From assembly GCA_029976075.1 (NCBI GenBank), contig JARKNW010000161.1:1-35767 (forward strand): a stretch of DNA of 35,767 bases, written 5' to 3'. The first letter of the stretch is position 1. Every line of letters begins with the position of its first letter. Below, one piece after another: positions 16,074-24,828 of the stretch. The notes below the pieces were generated by a model. It saw only the letters and a list, made by a program, of their open reading frames with translations, was not told the DNA's origin and searched no databases. Made by a program: the position numbers and the translations under genes. The DNA is from Pleomorphomonas sp. GTDB taxonomy: Bacteria > Pseudomonadota > Alphaproteobacteria > Rhizobiales > Pleomorphomonadaceae.

Positions 16074-16098
16074 ATCACAAAATCGGAAGATTAGTGAT
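16074..16098. promoter_or_regulatory. Inverted repeat upstream of XRE gene
   Basis: ATCAC (16074-16078) and GTGAT (16094-16098) form an inverted repeat with a 15-base AT-rich spacer, immediately before the ATG at 16063. It is a plausible operator for the XRE protein. Confidence 0.4.
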
Positions 16099-16140
16099 AA
16101 AATATTCGCGCTTAATTGACATTTCAAACCGGCATTCGGG

Positions 16141-16566
16141 TCAGCCGGTCACTTCCACCGCTGCCATCAGGCAGGGTGCGTCTTCGAGGAAGCGCGGCTC
16201 GTTGCCCGGTTTGCCGCGCGCCACCCAGTCGCGCTTGGCGGCGAGGTATTGGGTGAGTTCGGCAAGCTCGGCCGCCTTGCGCTTCAGCCTTTCGAGCGCT
16301 TCGTCCATCAGTTCCAGTTCGCGCGCCTCCGAGAGGCCCTGGCGTTGCAGCTCGGCGGCGATCTTGGCGATGTCCTTGAGCGGCATGCCGAGCGATTGCG
16401 CGAAGCGGATCATCCGCGCCGTCGAGGCGTCGCGTTCGGAGAAGATCTGGTAGGGGTTGCGCCCGCCCTTCGCGCCGAGTTCCGGCATGAGCATGCCCTT
16501 GCGGACGTAGAAGCGGATGGTGTCCTGGCTGAGGCCCGTCCTCGCCGCGAACTCGCCGATCAGCAT
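16141..16566 (-). CDS. MerR-family transcriptional regulator
   Basis: 141 residues. The winged helix-turn-helix is at the N-terminus (MLIGEFAARTGLSQDTIRFYVRKGML), with YQIFSERD, IRFAQSLGMPLKDI, and a coiled-coil dimerisation helix (ELELMDEALERLKRKAAELAELTQYL). A single Cys lies in the C-terminus (APCLMAAV), so this is not a classic three-Cys mercury sensor; the signal is unknown. It is divergent from a reductase gene whose promoter has the twisted 19-base spacer typical of MerR control, with a perfect palindrome inside it. Confidence 0.9.
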   Translation of the reverse strand: MLIGEFAARTGLSQDTIRFYVRKGMLMPELGAKGGRNPYQIFSERDASTARMIRFAQSLGMPLKDIAKIAAELQRQGLSEARELELMDEALERLKRKAAELAELTQYLAAKRDWVARGKPGNEPRFLEDAPCLMAAVEVTG

Positions 16567-16578
16567 CGTTTCTTGCCC

Positions 16579-16609
16579 TTGACCCTGGACCTTGGTCCAG
16601 ACTTATGAA
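16579..16609 (+). promoter_or_regulatory. MerR-type promoter with 19-base spacer and palindromic operator
   Basis: -35 TTGACC (16579-16584) and -10 TATGAA (16604-16609) are separated by 19 bases. Inside the spacer lies the perfect inverted repeat CTGGACC-TT-GGTCCAG (16585-16600). This is the classic MerR operator layout. It drives the reductase at 16636 and should be activated by the adjacent regulator. Confidence 0.75.
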
Positions 16610-16635
16610 GAGAGCTCCCTTAGTCCTGGAGCCTT

Positions 16636-17676
16636 ATGATGTCGAGCGATACCCACAACATGCCCCTTGCCTTCGTGACCGGGGCGACCGGCCTTCTCGG
16701 CAACAATCTGGTGCGCGAGCTGATTGGCGGCGGGTGGCGCGTCAGGGCGCTCGTCCGCTCGCCGGACAAGGCGGCGCGGCAGTTCGCAGGGCTCGACGTG
16801 GAGATTATCACCGGCGACATGCTGGATGTGCCCGGCTTTGCCGAGGCGCTGCGAGGGGTCGACGTGATCTTCCACACGGCGGCCTATTTCCGCGATTCCT
16901 ACAAGGGCGGTCGCCACTGGGAAGCGCTGAAGGCGGCCAATGTCTGGGGCACCAAGGCGCTGCTCCAGCACGCCTGGCGCGTCGGTGTCAGGCGCTTCGT
17001 CCACACCAGTTCGGTGGCCGTGCTCCATGGCGCGCCGGGCGAGGTGATCGACGAGACCATGCTGCGCCACGAGCGGGACGCCGACGACTACTATCGCAGC
17101 AAGATCCTGTCCGACCGGGTGGTACTGGGCTTTCTCGACACGCACCCGGATTTCTGGGCGGCGCTGGTGCTGCCCGGCTGGATGCACGGGCCGGGCGACA
17201 TCGGCCCGACGTCGGCGGGGCAGACCGTGCTCGACGTGGCGAACGAGCGACTGCCCGGGGTGCCGCCGGGCTCGTTCTCGGTGGTCGATGCGCGGGACGT
17301 GGCGCGGGCGATGATCTTCGCCAACCAGAAGGGGCGGCGCGGCGAGCGCTACCTAGCCGCCGGCCGGCACATGACCATGGCCGACCTGATGCCGCTGGTC
17401 GCCAGGGCGACGGGCGTCCGAGCGCCGACCCGGCGCATCCCGCAGGGTCTGCTCTATCTCATCGCCGGGGGCACCGAAGTCTACGCGCGGCTGACCGGCA
17501 AGCCGGTGCTGCTCAGCTGGGCCATGGCCCGCACGGTGGCCCGCGAAGCCGACCGCTCTCGCTACGCCCCCGGCAAGAGCGAACGGGAACTGGGGCTCAC
17601 CTTCCGCCCGGTTGAGGAGACGCTGCGGGACGAGGTGGCGTGGTTCCGGGAGAATGGGATGTTGGCGGGGAGGTAG
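16636..17676 (+). CDS. Extended SDR: NAD-dependent epimerase/dehydratase-like reductase
   Basis: 346 residues, an extended short-chain dehydrogenase of the dihydroflavonol-reductase/epimerase kind. Visible motifs are TGATGLLGNNL (GxxGxxG cofactor loop), DVIFHTAAYF, the catalytic Ser in VHTSSVAVLHG and YYRSK (Tyr and Lys of the active site). The C-terminal half includes VVDARDVARAMIFA and a substrate-binding lobe. It probably reduces a carbonyl with NAD(P)H; the substrate is unknown. Control by the divergent MerR protein is inferred from the promoter at 16579-16609. The ATG at 16636 is directly followed by a second ATG; CTGGAG lies a few bases upstream. Confidence 0.87.
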   Translation: MMSSDTHNMPLAFVTGATGLLGNNLVRELIGGGWRVRALVRSPDKAARQFAGLDVEIITGDMLDVPGFAEALRGVDVIFHTAAYFRDSYKGGRHWEALKAANVWGTKALLQHAWRVGVRRFVHTSSVAVLHGAPGEVIDETMLRHERDADDYYRSKILSDRVVLGFLDTHPDFWAALVLPGWMHGPGDIGPTSAGQTVLDVANERLPGVPPGSFSVVDARDVARAMIFANQKGRRGERYLAAGRHMTMADLMPLVARATGVRAPTRRIPQGLLYLIAGGTEVYARLTGKPVLLSWAMARTVAREADRSRYAPGKSERELGLTFRPVEETLRDEVAWFRENGMLAGR

Positions 17677-17685
17677 GGGAGGGGC

Positions 17686-17775
17686 GATCCATATCGCCCG
17701 CTCGCTCCATCCTGCCCGAGGTCCACCCTGAATTCACTCGTGAATTCAAGTGGCCGGCGCGAGGAGGGGCCGACG
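17686..17775. repeat. REP-like intergenic element, copy B (rearranged)
   Basis: The left part (CTGCCCGAGGTCC) matches the left arm of the family, then the sequence switches to the reverse complement of the right arm (CACCCTGAATTC to GGCCGGCGCGAGG). The inner hairpin is TGAATTCAC-TC-GTGAATTCA, a perfect 9-base stem that differs from the other copies yet still pairs. It lies between two converging genes. Confidence 0.6.
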
Positions 17776-17877
17776 AGAACGCGCAACGCCATGCGTTTGT
17801 CCCCTATCGACGGTGGCGACCTCTGGCAGAATGGGAGGCGAGGGGAACATGGGCGCCTTCTTTGGAACGATGCCGGA

Positions 17878-18537
17878 TCAGCTTGCCCGTCGAGCCGTGG
17901 CGAGATCTACCCCATCATTTTGGTCGGCGTCCGAGAGATAGAGACCGATCAGGCGGATCAACTCGGCCTGCAGGGACGGATCGCCAATGGCGCCCCGCCG
18001 CGCCGCGTTGTGGATCACGCCGTCCATCGCGTCGGAGATGATCCTGGCGGCTGTCAGGTCCTCCGGGCAGGGTGGCCGGCCGCGAAAGGCGGCGACCGCC
18101 GCCGCATAATGGGCGAGGTATTCCACCTCGAAATCGCTGTGGGGGTCGCGATAGTCGTCCGAACTTGGCGCCTCGTCGAGCAGCACGCGGTGCAACCCCG
18201 GAAAGCCGCTGTGGGCGGAGATCATGGCACGCACCAGCTTGCTTGCGAAAGCGTAGGGCGTCGCATCGCTGACGCTCTTCATGACGGTGAGGCAGTCATC
18301 GAGGTGGCGGCGGCGGATCGCATCGACCAGAGAGAGCTTGTCTGGAAAGTATTGGTAGAGCGAACCGATGCTGACTCCGGCAAGGTCCGCCACCTTGTTG
18401 GTGGTGAAGCCGGCCCAGCCCTCATCGCTCAGAATGCGAGCCCCGGCTTCGAGGATGATCTCCACCGTGGCGCGCGAACGGGCCTGTTTCGGCGCCTTCC
18501 GCATGGCGGACGACGGCCTTGCAATGCGAGTAGACAC
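17878..18537 (-). CDS. TetR-family transcriptional regulator
   Basis: 219 residues. The N-terminal helix-turn-helix is clear: ARSRATVEIILEAGARILSDEGWAGFTTNKVADLAGVSIGSLYQYFPDK. The all-helical C-terminal ligand domain (about 70-210) has no recognisable pocket motif. A GTG start at 18537 is supported by GGAGG seven bases upstream; an ATG at 18504 lies closer to the domain. It is divergent from a DinB-like gene, and a perfect inverted repeat lies between them, so it probably represses both. The inducer is unknown. Confidence 0.9.
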   Translation of the reverse strand: MSTRIARPSSAMRKAPKQARSRATVEIILEAGARILSDEGWAGFTTNKVADLAGVSIGSLYQYFPDKLSLVDAIRRRHLDDCLTVMKSVSDATPYAFASKLVRAMISAHSGFPGLHRVLLDEAPSSDDYRDPHSDFEVEYLAHYAAAVAAFRGRPPCPEDLTAARIISDAMDGVIHNAARRGAIGDPSLQAELIRLIGLYLSDADQNDGVDLATARRAS

Positions 18538-18554
18538 CGAGCCGCCTCCGGCGA

Positions 18555-18579
18555 AAATGTGAATGGCCTACTCACATTT
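18555..18579. promoter_or_regulatory. TetR operator between the TetR and DinB genes
   Basis: AAATGTGA (18555-18562) and TCACATTT (18572-18579) form a perfect 8-base inverted repeat with a 9-base spacer. It lies 18 bases before the TetR start and 26 before the DinB start, where a repressor would cover both promoters. Confidence 0.65.
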
Positions 18580-18604
18580 CTAGTCCCTGGAAGGATCGGC
18601 GTCC

Positions 18605-19108
18605 ATGACCAGTTTGCTTGCGTGCCTCTATGGCTACCATGCCTGGGCCAACGACGATCTGTTCGACAAGCTCGAACGGGTGGATGGCGAGCGCCATGCG
18701 GCCGAACTTCAGGACATGCTGCGCTTGATGAGCCACTCTTACGTGGTGGCGCGCATCTTCGTCGGCCATCTGCAAGGCGCACCGCATGGCTACATATCCG
18801 ACAATCTTGAGCCAACGCCGGGGCTGGCCGATCTGAGGCGCGATGTCGCCACCACCGACGCCTGGTATCTTTCCTATGTGCGGGACGTCTCCCCGGCGGC
18901 GCTCGCCGAGGCCGTGGCCTTCACCTTCACCGATGGCGACGCGGGCCGCATGACGCGGGAGGAAATGCTGACGCATGTGGTGCTGCACGCCGGCTATCAC
19001 CGGGGCGAGGTCGGCCGGCTGTTGCGGCAGATCGGGGCGCCGCTGCCGTGGGACACGTTCGCGGTTTGCCTGCACCAGAGCGAGCCCGGGCGACGGCGCT
19101 CGACATAA
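18605..19108 (+). CDS. DinB-family protein (four-helix, metal-dependent)
   Basis: 167 residues of the DinB/YfiT-like four-helix bundle. The three metal-binding His positions are visible in LYGYHAWAND, LMSHSYVVARI and HVVLHAGYHRGEVGRLLRQIG, the last being the family hallmark. Members often transfer thiols such as bacillithiol or mycothiol or act as metal-dependent hydrolases; in proteobacteria the thiol partner is unclear. The ATG at 18605 has AAGGA upstream. It is divergent from a TetR gene that probably represses it through the inverted repeat at 18555-18579. Confidence 0.87.
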   Translation: MTSLLACLYGYHAWANDDLFDKLERVDGERHAAELQDMLRLMSHSYVVARIFVGHLQGAPHGYISDNLEPTPGLADLRRDVATTDAWYLSYVRDVSPAALAEAVAFTFTDGDAGRMTREEMLTHVVLHAGYHRGEVGRLLRQIGAPLPWDTFAVCLHQSEPGRRRST

Positions 19109-19219
19109 GGCAGCCCGCTCAAATGCCAGACTCTCGAGTACTGCCTATTCCTTCCTCGCAATTCCGGACGCGTAACCGGTCGGAGTCGAACCACAAGTAT
19201 CGAAGTCAGAAAGCATGAC

Positions 19220-19960
19220 ATGAGAAGCATCAGAGTCGCGGCCGCTCAGACTGTCGAGTACAGAGAAGATGTAGATGGCGCTCTGTCCCATGCGATCCAG
19301 CTTTCACGGCAGGCTGAAGCCGAAGGCGCCAGGTTACTTTGTTTTCCTGAGGGATATCTTCAGGGATACATGATCGATGAAGTTTCTGCACGCCGAGTTG
19401 CGTTGGACGTTTCCTCCAGCCGCTTCAAGAACGTCCTTCAACGGTTTCCCAAAGATGGGCCCACCATTGTCATGGGCTTCATCGAAGTGTCGATGGGGAG
19501 GCTATTCAACAGCGCAATGGTCATAGAGGGCGCGACCGCAGTCGGGTTCTATCGCAAGATGCATCTTCTGCCAGAAGAGAGCTCGTTCTCCGCAGGCATG
19601 GATACTCCGGTCTTCAGCGCGGATGGTCTGAAGTTCGGGATAAATATTTGTTACGACACAAACTTCCCCGTAGCGGCGCAACGAGTTGCTGATCGCGGCG
19701 CAGTGCTTGTTGTATGCCCCGCAAACAACATGATGCGAAGAAATAGAGCTGAAACCTTCCGTGATGCCCACAACTCCATACGCCGTGATCGATGTCGAGA
19801 AACCGGCCTTTGGCTTTTGTCCGCGGATGTTACCGGTGAACGCGATGATCGCGTTTCATGGGGCCCGACCGCCGTTCTCAATCCACAGGGCGAGGTGGTG
19901 AAGCAGTTGCCTCTCGGAGAGCCGGGCTTGCTGGTGACGGATATCCCCGTCGGGGATTGA
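19220..19960 (+). CDS. Carbon-nitrogen hydrolase (nitrilase superfamily)
   Basis: 246 residues, slightly short for the family. The catalytic triad is complete: Glu44 in LLCFPEGYLQGY, Lys113 in FYRKMHLLPE and Cys144 in INICYDTNFP. This superfamily hydrolyses nitriles or amides or transfers their acyl groups; the substrate cannot be named. The gene is visibly lower in GC and uses codons such as TTA, GTT and ATA that neighbours avoid, so recent transfer is likely. No ribosome site is strong before the ATG. It has no operon partner: a DinB gene ends 111 bases upstream and a ClC gene converges downstream. Confidence 0.87.
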   Translation: MRSIRVAAAQTVEYREDVDGALSHAIQLSRQAEAEGARLLCFPEGYLQGYMIDEVSARRVALDVSSSRFKNVLQRFPKDGPTIVMGFIEVSMGRLFNSAMVIEGATAVGFYRKMHLLPEESSFSAGMDTPVFSADGLKFGINICYDTNFPVAAQRVADRGAVLVVCPANNMMRRNRAETFRDAHNSIRRDRCRETGLWLLSADVTGERDDRVSWGPTAVLNPQGEVVKQLPLGEPGLLVTDIPVGD

Positions 19961-20098
19961 TTGGGTTCGCTCGCGGATCTTGGCCGCAATATACAGTTGG
20001 AGCGCTCTCTACCTGGGGTAGTCTCGGATATCGGGACGAGGAGGCGAAGGCAAGGCAGGTCGCCGCGGAGTGGGCAAGCGAGCGGCCAAGAGACCGCT

Positions 20099-21868
20099 TT
20101 ATCTTTCCCCCATCAGGTCCCGCCGCGACTTGTCGAGCTCTTCGGCATAGCGCCTCATCAGATACTGCTCGGTCAGCAGACCGATCACGCGCCTCGTCTG
20201 CCGGCTGTCGACGACGGCGAGTTCTTCGGCCTTGGCGGTGTCGAACAGGCCGGCGGCTTCCGAGACGTTCATCGAGGGCAGCAGCATGGCGTCGCGGTGG
20301 CGCAGCATCGGGGCGATCTGGGCGGCGCCGTCGGTGGTGCCGGCGGCGTAGGCGTCGGCCACCACCATGATGCCGGCGTAGGCACCCTTGCCGTCGACGG
20401 CGATGGCGCGCTGGGTGGAGCCCAGCGGGAAGACGGCGCGGAAGGCGTCGAGCGTCAGCGTTGCCGAGACGGTGCGGACGTCGGAGCGCATCATCCGGCT
20501 AACGGTGAGGAACCGCATGCGGCCGATGTCGTGGGCGCTGCGGATGGTTTCGCCCCTGAGATGCAGGCGCCAGGTGGAGAAGGAGTAGCCGAAGGTTTCG
20601 CGCACCACCACGGCCGAGACGACCGAGGCGGCGAGCACGGCGCCGGTGATGCCGAGGTCGCTGGTGGTCTCGAGCGCCAGGAAAGCCATGGTCATCGGGC
20701 CGCCGACCACGCCCACCGCCATGGCCGCCATGCCGACCACCGAGGCGAGCAGCGGCGACAGGTGCGGCAGGATGCCGGCATCGACCAGCAGCAGCGCATA
20801 GGCCTTGCCGAACAGCGCGCCGAGATAGAGCGAGGCGAAGAACAGGCCGCCGCGAAAGCCCGAGCCGAGCGAGATGGCCGAGGCCAGCACCTTCAGCACG
20901 AACAGCACCATCAGCATCTGCCAGCCGGCGTCCGACTGGAGATCGACATGCAGCGCGCCGTGACCGGAGGAGAGGATGTGCGGCGTCATCAGCGCCAGGG
21001 CGCCGACCAGCGCGCCGCCGATGGCAGGGCGCGCCCAGGCGGGGATCTTCGCCCAGCGGAAGGCGCGCTCGACGCCGGTGACCAGCTGCATGACGGCGAC
21101 GGCGAGGAGGCCGCCGATCAGGCCGAGCAGGATGAAGGGCGTCAGATCGGCGGCGCTCAGCACCGGTACCGGACCCACCTCGATGGTGGTCTGCACGGCG
21201 CCGAGCCAGCCGGCGGTGAGGCTGGCGGCCAGCGAGGCGGCGAGCACCGGCGCGACGAGGGCGACCGAATAGGTGCCGATGATCAGCTCGAAGCCATAGA
21301 AGGCGCCGGTGATCGGCGCGTCGAAGGCGGCGGAGATGGCGCCGGCGGCGGCGCAGCCGACCAGCATGCGGATGTCGCGACGGCGCAGGCGCATGGCCTC
21401 GGCGATGCGCGAGGCGAAGGCGGAGCTCGCCTGGGTGTAGCCGGCCTCGAGGCCGACGGAGGCGCCGAAGCCGGAGGAGATCATGGTCTGCACGGCCAGC
21501 AGCAGGCTTTCGCCGACGTTCATGCGGCCGCCGTGCAGCGCGTTGGCCTCGATCGGGTCGACTGGTGGCCGGGCGAAGCGACGGCGCAGCAGCCAGGTGA
21601 TCAGCGCCAGCACGATGCCGCCGGCGATCGGGATCAGCGCCAGTGCCGGGTGCGACAGGGTTTCCTGCCCGGAGAGCCGCTCGCCCGAGGGCAGGCCGTA
21701 GAGCAGCCGGTGGGCGAAGTTGGTGATCCAGCTCATGGTGGTGACGACGACGCCGGAAAGGCAGCCGATCCCGGTGGCCAGCGCCAGGAGGCCCAGCTCG
21801 CGATAGCGGCGCAGCCGGAGGAGGGCGCGCAGGCCGGCGACGGGGAGGGCGGAGATGGCGTTACGCAA
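20099..21868 (-). CDS. ClC-family chloride channel/antiporter with CBS domains, divergent filter
   Basis: 589 residues. About 25-420 is a ClC membrane core with ~10-12 helices; about 440-575 is a CBS pair (VSRMMRSDVRTVSATLTLDAF and LPSMNVSEAAGLFDTAKAEELAVVD). The gating glutamate is kept in GLEAG (canonical GREGP). The first filter motif GSGIP is not seen, its place before ALHGGRMN reading PPVDPIEA, and GIFAP is replaced by GLFFA. Whether it is Cl-, a proton-coupled exchanger, or selective for another anion is uncertain. The start at 21868 is TTG without a good ribosome site, so it is not secure. The gene is alone, convergent with the nitrilase. Confidence 0.85.
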   Translation of the reverse strand: MRNAISALPVAGLRALLRLRRYRELGLLALATGIGCLSGVVVTTMSWITNFAHRLLYGLPSGERLSGQETLSHPALALIPIAGGIVLALITWLLRRRFARPPVDPIEANALHGGRMNVGESLLLAVQTMISSGFGASVGLEAGYTQASSAFASRIAEAMRLRRRDIRMLVGCAAAGAISAAFDAPITGAFYGFELIIGTYSVALVAPVLAASLAASLTAGWLGAVQTTIEVGPVPVLSAADLTPFILLGLIGGLLAVAVMQLVTGVERAFRWAKIPAWARPAIGGALVGALALMTPHILSSGHGALHVDLQSDAGWQMLMVLFVLKVLASAISLGSGFRGGLFFASLYLGALFGKAYALLLVDAGILPHLSPLLASVVGMAAMAVGVVGGPMTMAFLALETTSDLGITGAVLAASVVSAVVVRETFGYSFSTWRLHLRGETIRSAHDIGRMRFLTVSRMMRSDVRTVSATLTLDAFRAVFPLGSTQRAIAVDGKGAYAGIMVVADAYAAGTTDGAAQIAPMLRHRDAMLLPSMNVSEAAGLFDTAKAEELAVVDSRQTRRVIGLLTEQYLMRRYAEELDKSRRDLMGER

Positions 21869-22444
21869 GGATCTGGCCCAGGTTGGCGGGGCGAACGGAA
21901 AAGCCTTTATCCTACTTTGGGTGACATTTGAAAGCGGGGGCGAGTTCGACGAGCCCGCATCGCTTTTTCTCCGGGGCGCGCCGCGGCCGCCGGAAGGCGC
22001 AACGCAATTGATAAAATAGACGATAGTTTTCAGCCGGCAATGCTTTCCATGTTAATCATCATGATGAACAGTTCAGGGAGTTGAACGCGCGGTGTTCACG
22101 AAGCTGCAATAGTTCATCGGCCTGAAAAACTCGAAACGTTACCGTTTTCGCGAGGCGCGCCGCTGTCTCCGGCAATGGATTAGCCTCGGCTCAGTGCCTT
22201 TTGCTTGGCTCTGGAGTTTGCGGGGCGAAGAATAACTGGCGATTCAACCCGGTTTGACTCTGCCGCTTTGGGTTGATTCTGCTGTATTCGGCAAGCCGTG
22301 AATTGTATTTTCGATGCTATCGGAGCGGGACTCATATGCATTAATTAGGAAAACGGATTTTAGTTGCTGGAGTCTCAAGTTTTTACTTAAGAAACTGTTC
22401 AATTTTGAAGCCTAATCCTGCGGCATGTTATTCGGGAGGGTAAA
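21869..22444. other. Long intergenic region upstream of the chemotaxis receptor
   Basis: 576 bases without a supported gene. It becomes AT-rich from about 22010 on and carries the perfect palindrome TCATCATGATGA (22056-22067) and AAACG-TTAC-CGTTT (22134-22147), plus a loose direct repeat TTTGACTCTGC / GTTGATTCTGC (about 22252-22282). These are candidate regulatory sites for the divergent ClC and receptor genes. Nothing resembling a known RNA is seen. Confidence 0.45.
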
Positions 22445-24550
22445 GTGGGCAGGATTCTGAGCAGATTCAGTCTGGGGACCGTGCTGGGCTTCTTCACGGT
22501 TCTGATGTGCGTTGCCGCCACCGGGCTCAGCGCGAAGCTGATGCTGGACAGCTACTCAACGTTGCAAACGGCCAAGTCGGTCGCCGCCCTGACCAAGATG
22601 GACGAATACGTGTTCAACGTGTTGCAGTCCCTCCGCTACGAACGTGGCGACACCGACACCAGCCTGCATATGACGTCCGACAAGGCGGCCGCGCTGATCA
22701 AGGGCGTGGCGGGCTATCGGGCGATCGTCGACGACAACATGGGCAAGATCGCAGGCGAAAGCCTGGAGAGCTTCCCGGCCTGGAAGGCGACCGCCCGAAC
22801 GATCGCCTCGAGCTACGACACGCTGAAGGGCTTGCGCGCCAATGCCGACGCCAACTTCGCCAAGGCGCCGGAGGAGCGGGACGCCGATTTCGTGAAGGGC
22901 TTCCTGCAGAACTCGGCCGGCATCCTGACGGTGTTCGAGGATGCCTCCAAGCAGCTCGACGGGGCGATCCGCGACCTCGACGCCGAGAGCGGCGAGTTGC
23001 TGCTCACCAAGCAGATGGCCTGGACCGCCCGGTCGGTTTCCGGCACGCCGGCCATCCTGTTGCAGGCTTCGCTCTCCTCCGGCAAGCAGCTCACCGAGGA
23101 GAATGCGCGCGCCATCGTCGCCGGGCGGGCGCAGGCCGACATCAACTGGGCCAGCATGAAGGAACTTGCCAAGACGCAGGAGCTCGGGCCGGCCTTCGAC
23201 AGCGCCGTGAAGGCCGCCGATGACGCCTATTTCGCCGGCTCGTTCAACGACGCCTATCTCAAGACGCTCGCCGAACTGTCGGCCGGCGACAAGACCGCGA
23301 TGACCTTCGATACCTTCAAGGGGCAGGTCACCGACGCGCTCGCCAAGGTGGCCGGTGTCGCCAGCGCGGTGATCGACGTGGCGCTGCAGCGCACCGAGGT
23401 GGTGACTAGCACCCAGAACCAGCTGTTCATGGGCTATGCCGCCCTGCTGCTGGGCGCCCTCATCCTCTCCGCCCTCAGCCTCGCCGTGGTGCATACCCAC
23501 GTGGTCCGTCCGCTCAACGCCATGACCTCGGCGATGTCCGGCCTTGCCAACAACGATCTGGCCATCGTCATTCCTGGCGTCGGGCGTGGCGACGAGATTG
23601 GCGCCATGTCGACGGCCGTCGGCTTCTTCAAGGACAAGCTGATCCAGAACAAGGCGCTCGAGGAGCAGGTGGCCGCCGAAAAGGCCAGCGCCGAGGAGGA
23701 ACGGCGGCGCGTCATGGTGCAGATGGCCGACGACTTCGAAGCGGCCGTCGGCGGGGTGATCGGCGCCGTGTCCAGCGCCTCGCACCAGCTGCAGGGCGCC
23801 GCGCAGACCATGTCGGCCACGGCGGAAGAGACGACGCACCAGTCGACGGCCGTCGCGGCCGCCGCCGAGCAGGCCTCGTCCAACGTGCAGACGGTGGCCT
23901 CGGCCGCCGAGGAACTGGCGGCATCGGTGGGCGAGATCGGCCAGCGCGTGCATCATTCGGCGGAAATCGCCGGCGAGGCGGCGCGCGATGCCGACGCCAT
24001 CGCCACCAAGATGAGCCGCCTGTCGGAAGCGGCCCAGAAGATCGGCGACATCGTCGGCCTGATCACCAACATCGCCGGCCAGACCAACCTTCTCGCCCTC
24101 AACGCCACCATCGAGGCGGCGCGGGCGGGCGACGCCGGCAAGGGCTTCGCGGTGGTGGCCGCCGAGGTGAAGAACCTCGCCGATCAGACCGCCAGGGCCA
24201 CCTCGGAGATCGCCCGGCAGATCGAGGACATCCAGAGCTCGACGGTGGAATCGGCCACCGCCATCGGCACCATCACCGGCACCATCCGGCAGATGAACGA
24301 CATCGCCATGGCCATCGCCTCGGCGGTGGAGGAGCAGGGCGTTTCCACCAACGAGATCGCCCGCAACGTGCAGCAGGCCTCGGCCGGCACCAGCGAGGTG
24401 TCGTCGAACATCGTCGGGGTGACGCGGGCCGCCGCCGACTCCTCGGCCGCCTCCAGCCAGGTGCTGTCGTCGGCCTCCGAACTCGCCTCCCAGTCCAACC
24501 GGCTGAAGCAGGAGGTGGGGCGCTTCCTCGCCACCGTCCGGGCGGCCTGA
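22445..24550 (+). CDS. Methyl-accepting chemotaxis protein
   Basis: 701 residues. A first membrane helix at about residues 10-32 ([17 protein letters not shown]) is followed by a large ~290-residue helical periplasmic sensor, a second helix at about 328-352 ([19 protein letters not shown]), a HAMP domain ([20 protein letters not shown]) and a C-terminal signalling bundle with the hairpin [20 protein letters not shown]. The signalling tip contacts CheA/CheW and controls flagellar behaviour. No C-terminal NWETF-type tail is present. The GTG at 22445 follows GGGAGG at 22435-22440. The ligand is unknown. No chemotaxis genes adjoin it. The stop is followed after 3 bases by a 120-bp hairpin repeat. 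Confidence 0.93.
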   Translation: MGRILSRFSLGTVLGFFTVLMCVAATGLSAKLMLDSYSTLQTAKSVAALTKMDEYVFNVLQSLRYERGDTDTSLHMTSDKAAALIKGVAGYRAIVDDNMGKIAGESLESFPAWKATARTIASSYDTLKGLRANADANFAKAPEERDADFVKGFLQNSAGILTVFEDASKQLDGAIRDLDAESGELLLTKQMAWTARSVSGTPAILLQASLSSGKQLTEENARAIVAGRAQADINWASMKELAKTQELGPAFDSAVKAADDAYFAGSFNDAYLKTLAELSAGDKTAMTFDTFKGQVTDALAKVAGVASAVIDVALQRTEVVTSTQNQLFMGYAALLLGALILSALSLAVVHTHVVRPLNAMTSAMSGLANNDLAIVIPGVGRGDEIGAMSTAVGFFKDKLIQNKALEEQVAAEKASAEEERRRVMVQMADDFEAAVGGVIGAVSSASHQLQGAAQTMSATAEETTHQSTAVAAAAEQASSNVQTVASAAEELAASVGEIGQRVHHSAEIAGEAARDADAIATKMSRLSEAAQKIGDIVGLITNIAGQTNLLALNATIEAARAGDAGKGFAVVAAEVKNLADQTARATSEIARQIEDIQSSTVESATAIGTITGTIRQMNDIAMAIASAVEEQGVSTNEIARNVQQASAGTSEVSSNIVGVTRAAADSSAASSQVLSSASELASQSNRLKQEVGRFLATVRAA

Positions 24551-24552
24551 CC

Positions 24553-24673
24553 GGAAACTCTACTGGGGCGGGCATCTGGCATAGAGTGCTGCGCTTCCGG
24601 TGCTCACGGACAGGAAGTCCGCTCCGCTCCGGTTCTCGCACTCGTCGCCACCTGCCGCGCCCCAGCGAATTTC
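24553..24673 (+). repeat. Structured intergenic hairpin element F, copy 1
   Basis: Begins 3 bases after the receptor stop codon. It folds on itself along almost its whole length: GAAACTC with GAATTTC at the ends, CTGGGGCG (24563) with CGCCCCAG (24658), GGCA..TGGC with GCCA..TGCC, GAGTGC (24584) with GCACTC (24638), and the tip CGGAC-AGGAA-GTCCG (24607-24621). A second copy lies at 27814-27934 with compensating changes. It may be a 3'-UTR structure, a terminator or a miniature mobile element. Confidence 0.75.
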
Positions 24674-24719
24674 TCTTCAGGCCGCTGGCGCCCTACGGAC
24701 AGCAGATTTTTCTGTGTTG

Positions 24720-24759
24720 GAGGAGAGCAACGCTCGTTTTCACGAACACTGCTCTCCTC
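24720..24759 (+). terminator. Candidate terminator downstream of the chemotaxis receptor
   Basis: GAGGAGAGCA (24720-24729) pairs perfectly with TGCTCTCCTC (24750-24759), with a 20-base loop that can itself pair weakly. It is followed by TTTGTTGTTG. It lies 170 bases after the receptor stop. Confidence 0.5.
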
Positions 24760-24784
24760 TTTGTTGTTGTGTCGTTTTCTCGGA

Positions 24785-24794
24785 AAACCGGTTT
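24785..24794. repeat. RIME-like palindrome
   Basis: AAACCGGTTT sits within GGAAAACCGGTTTCCACTTC, then TCCGAACGATGG. This resembles the short motif of rhizobial RIME-type intergenic elements (GAAAACCGGTTTCCACTTTT), recalled from memory rather than searched. It lies just before REP-like copy C. Confidence 0.4.
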
Positions 24795-24828
24795 CCACTT
24801 CTCCGAACGATGGAGAGCTGGCGATCGT

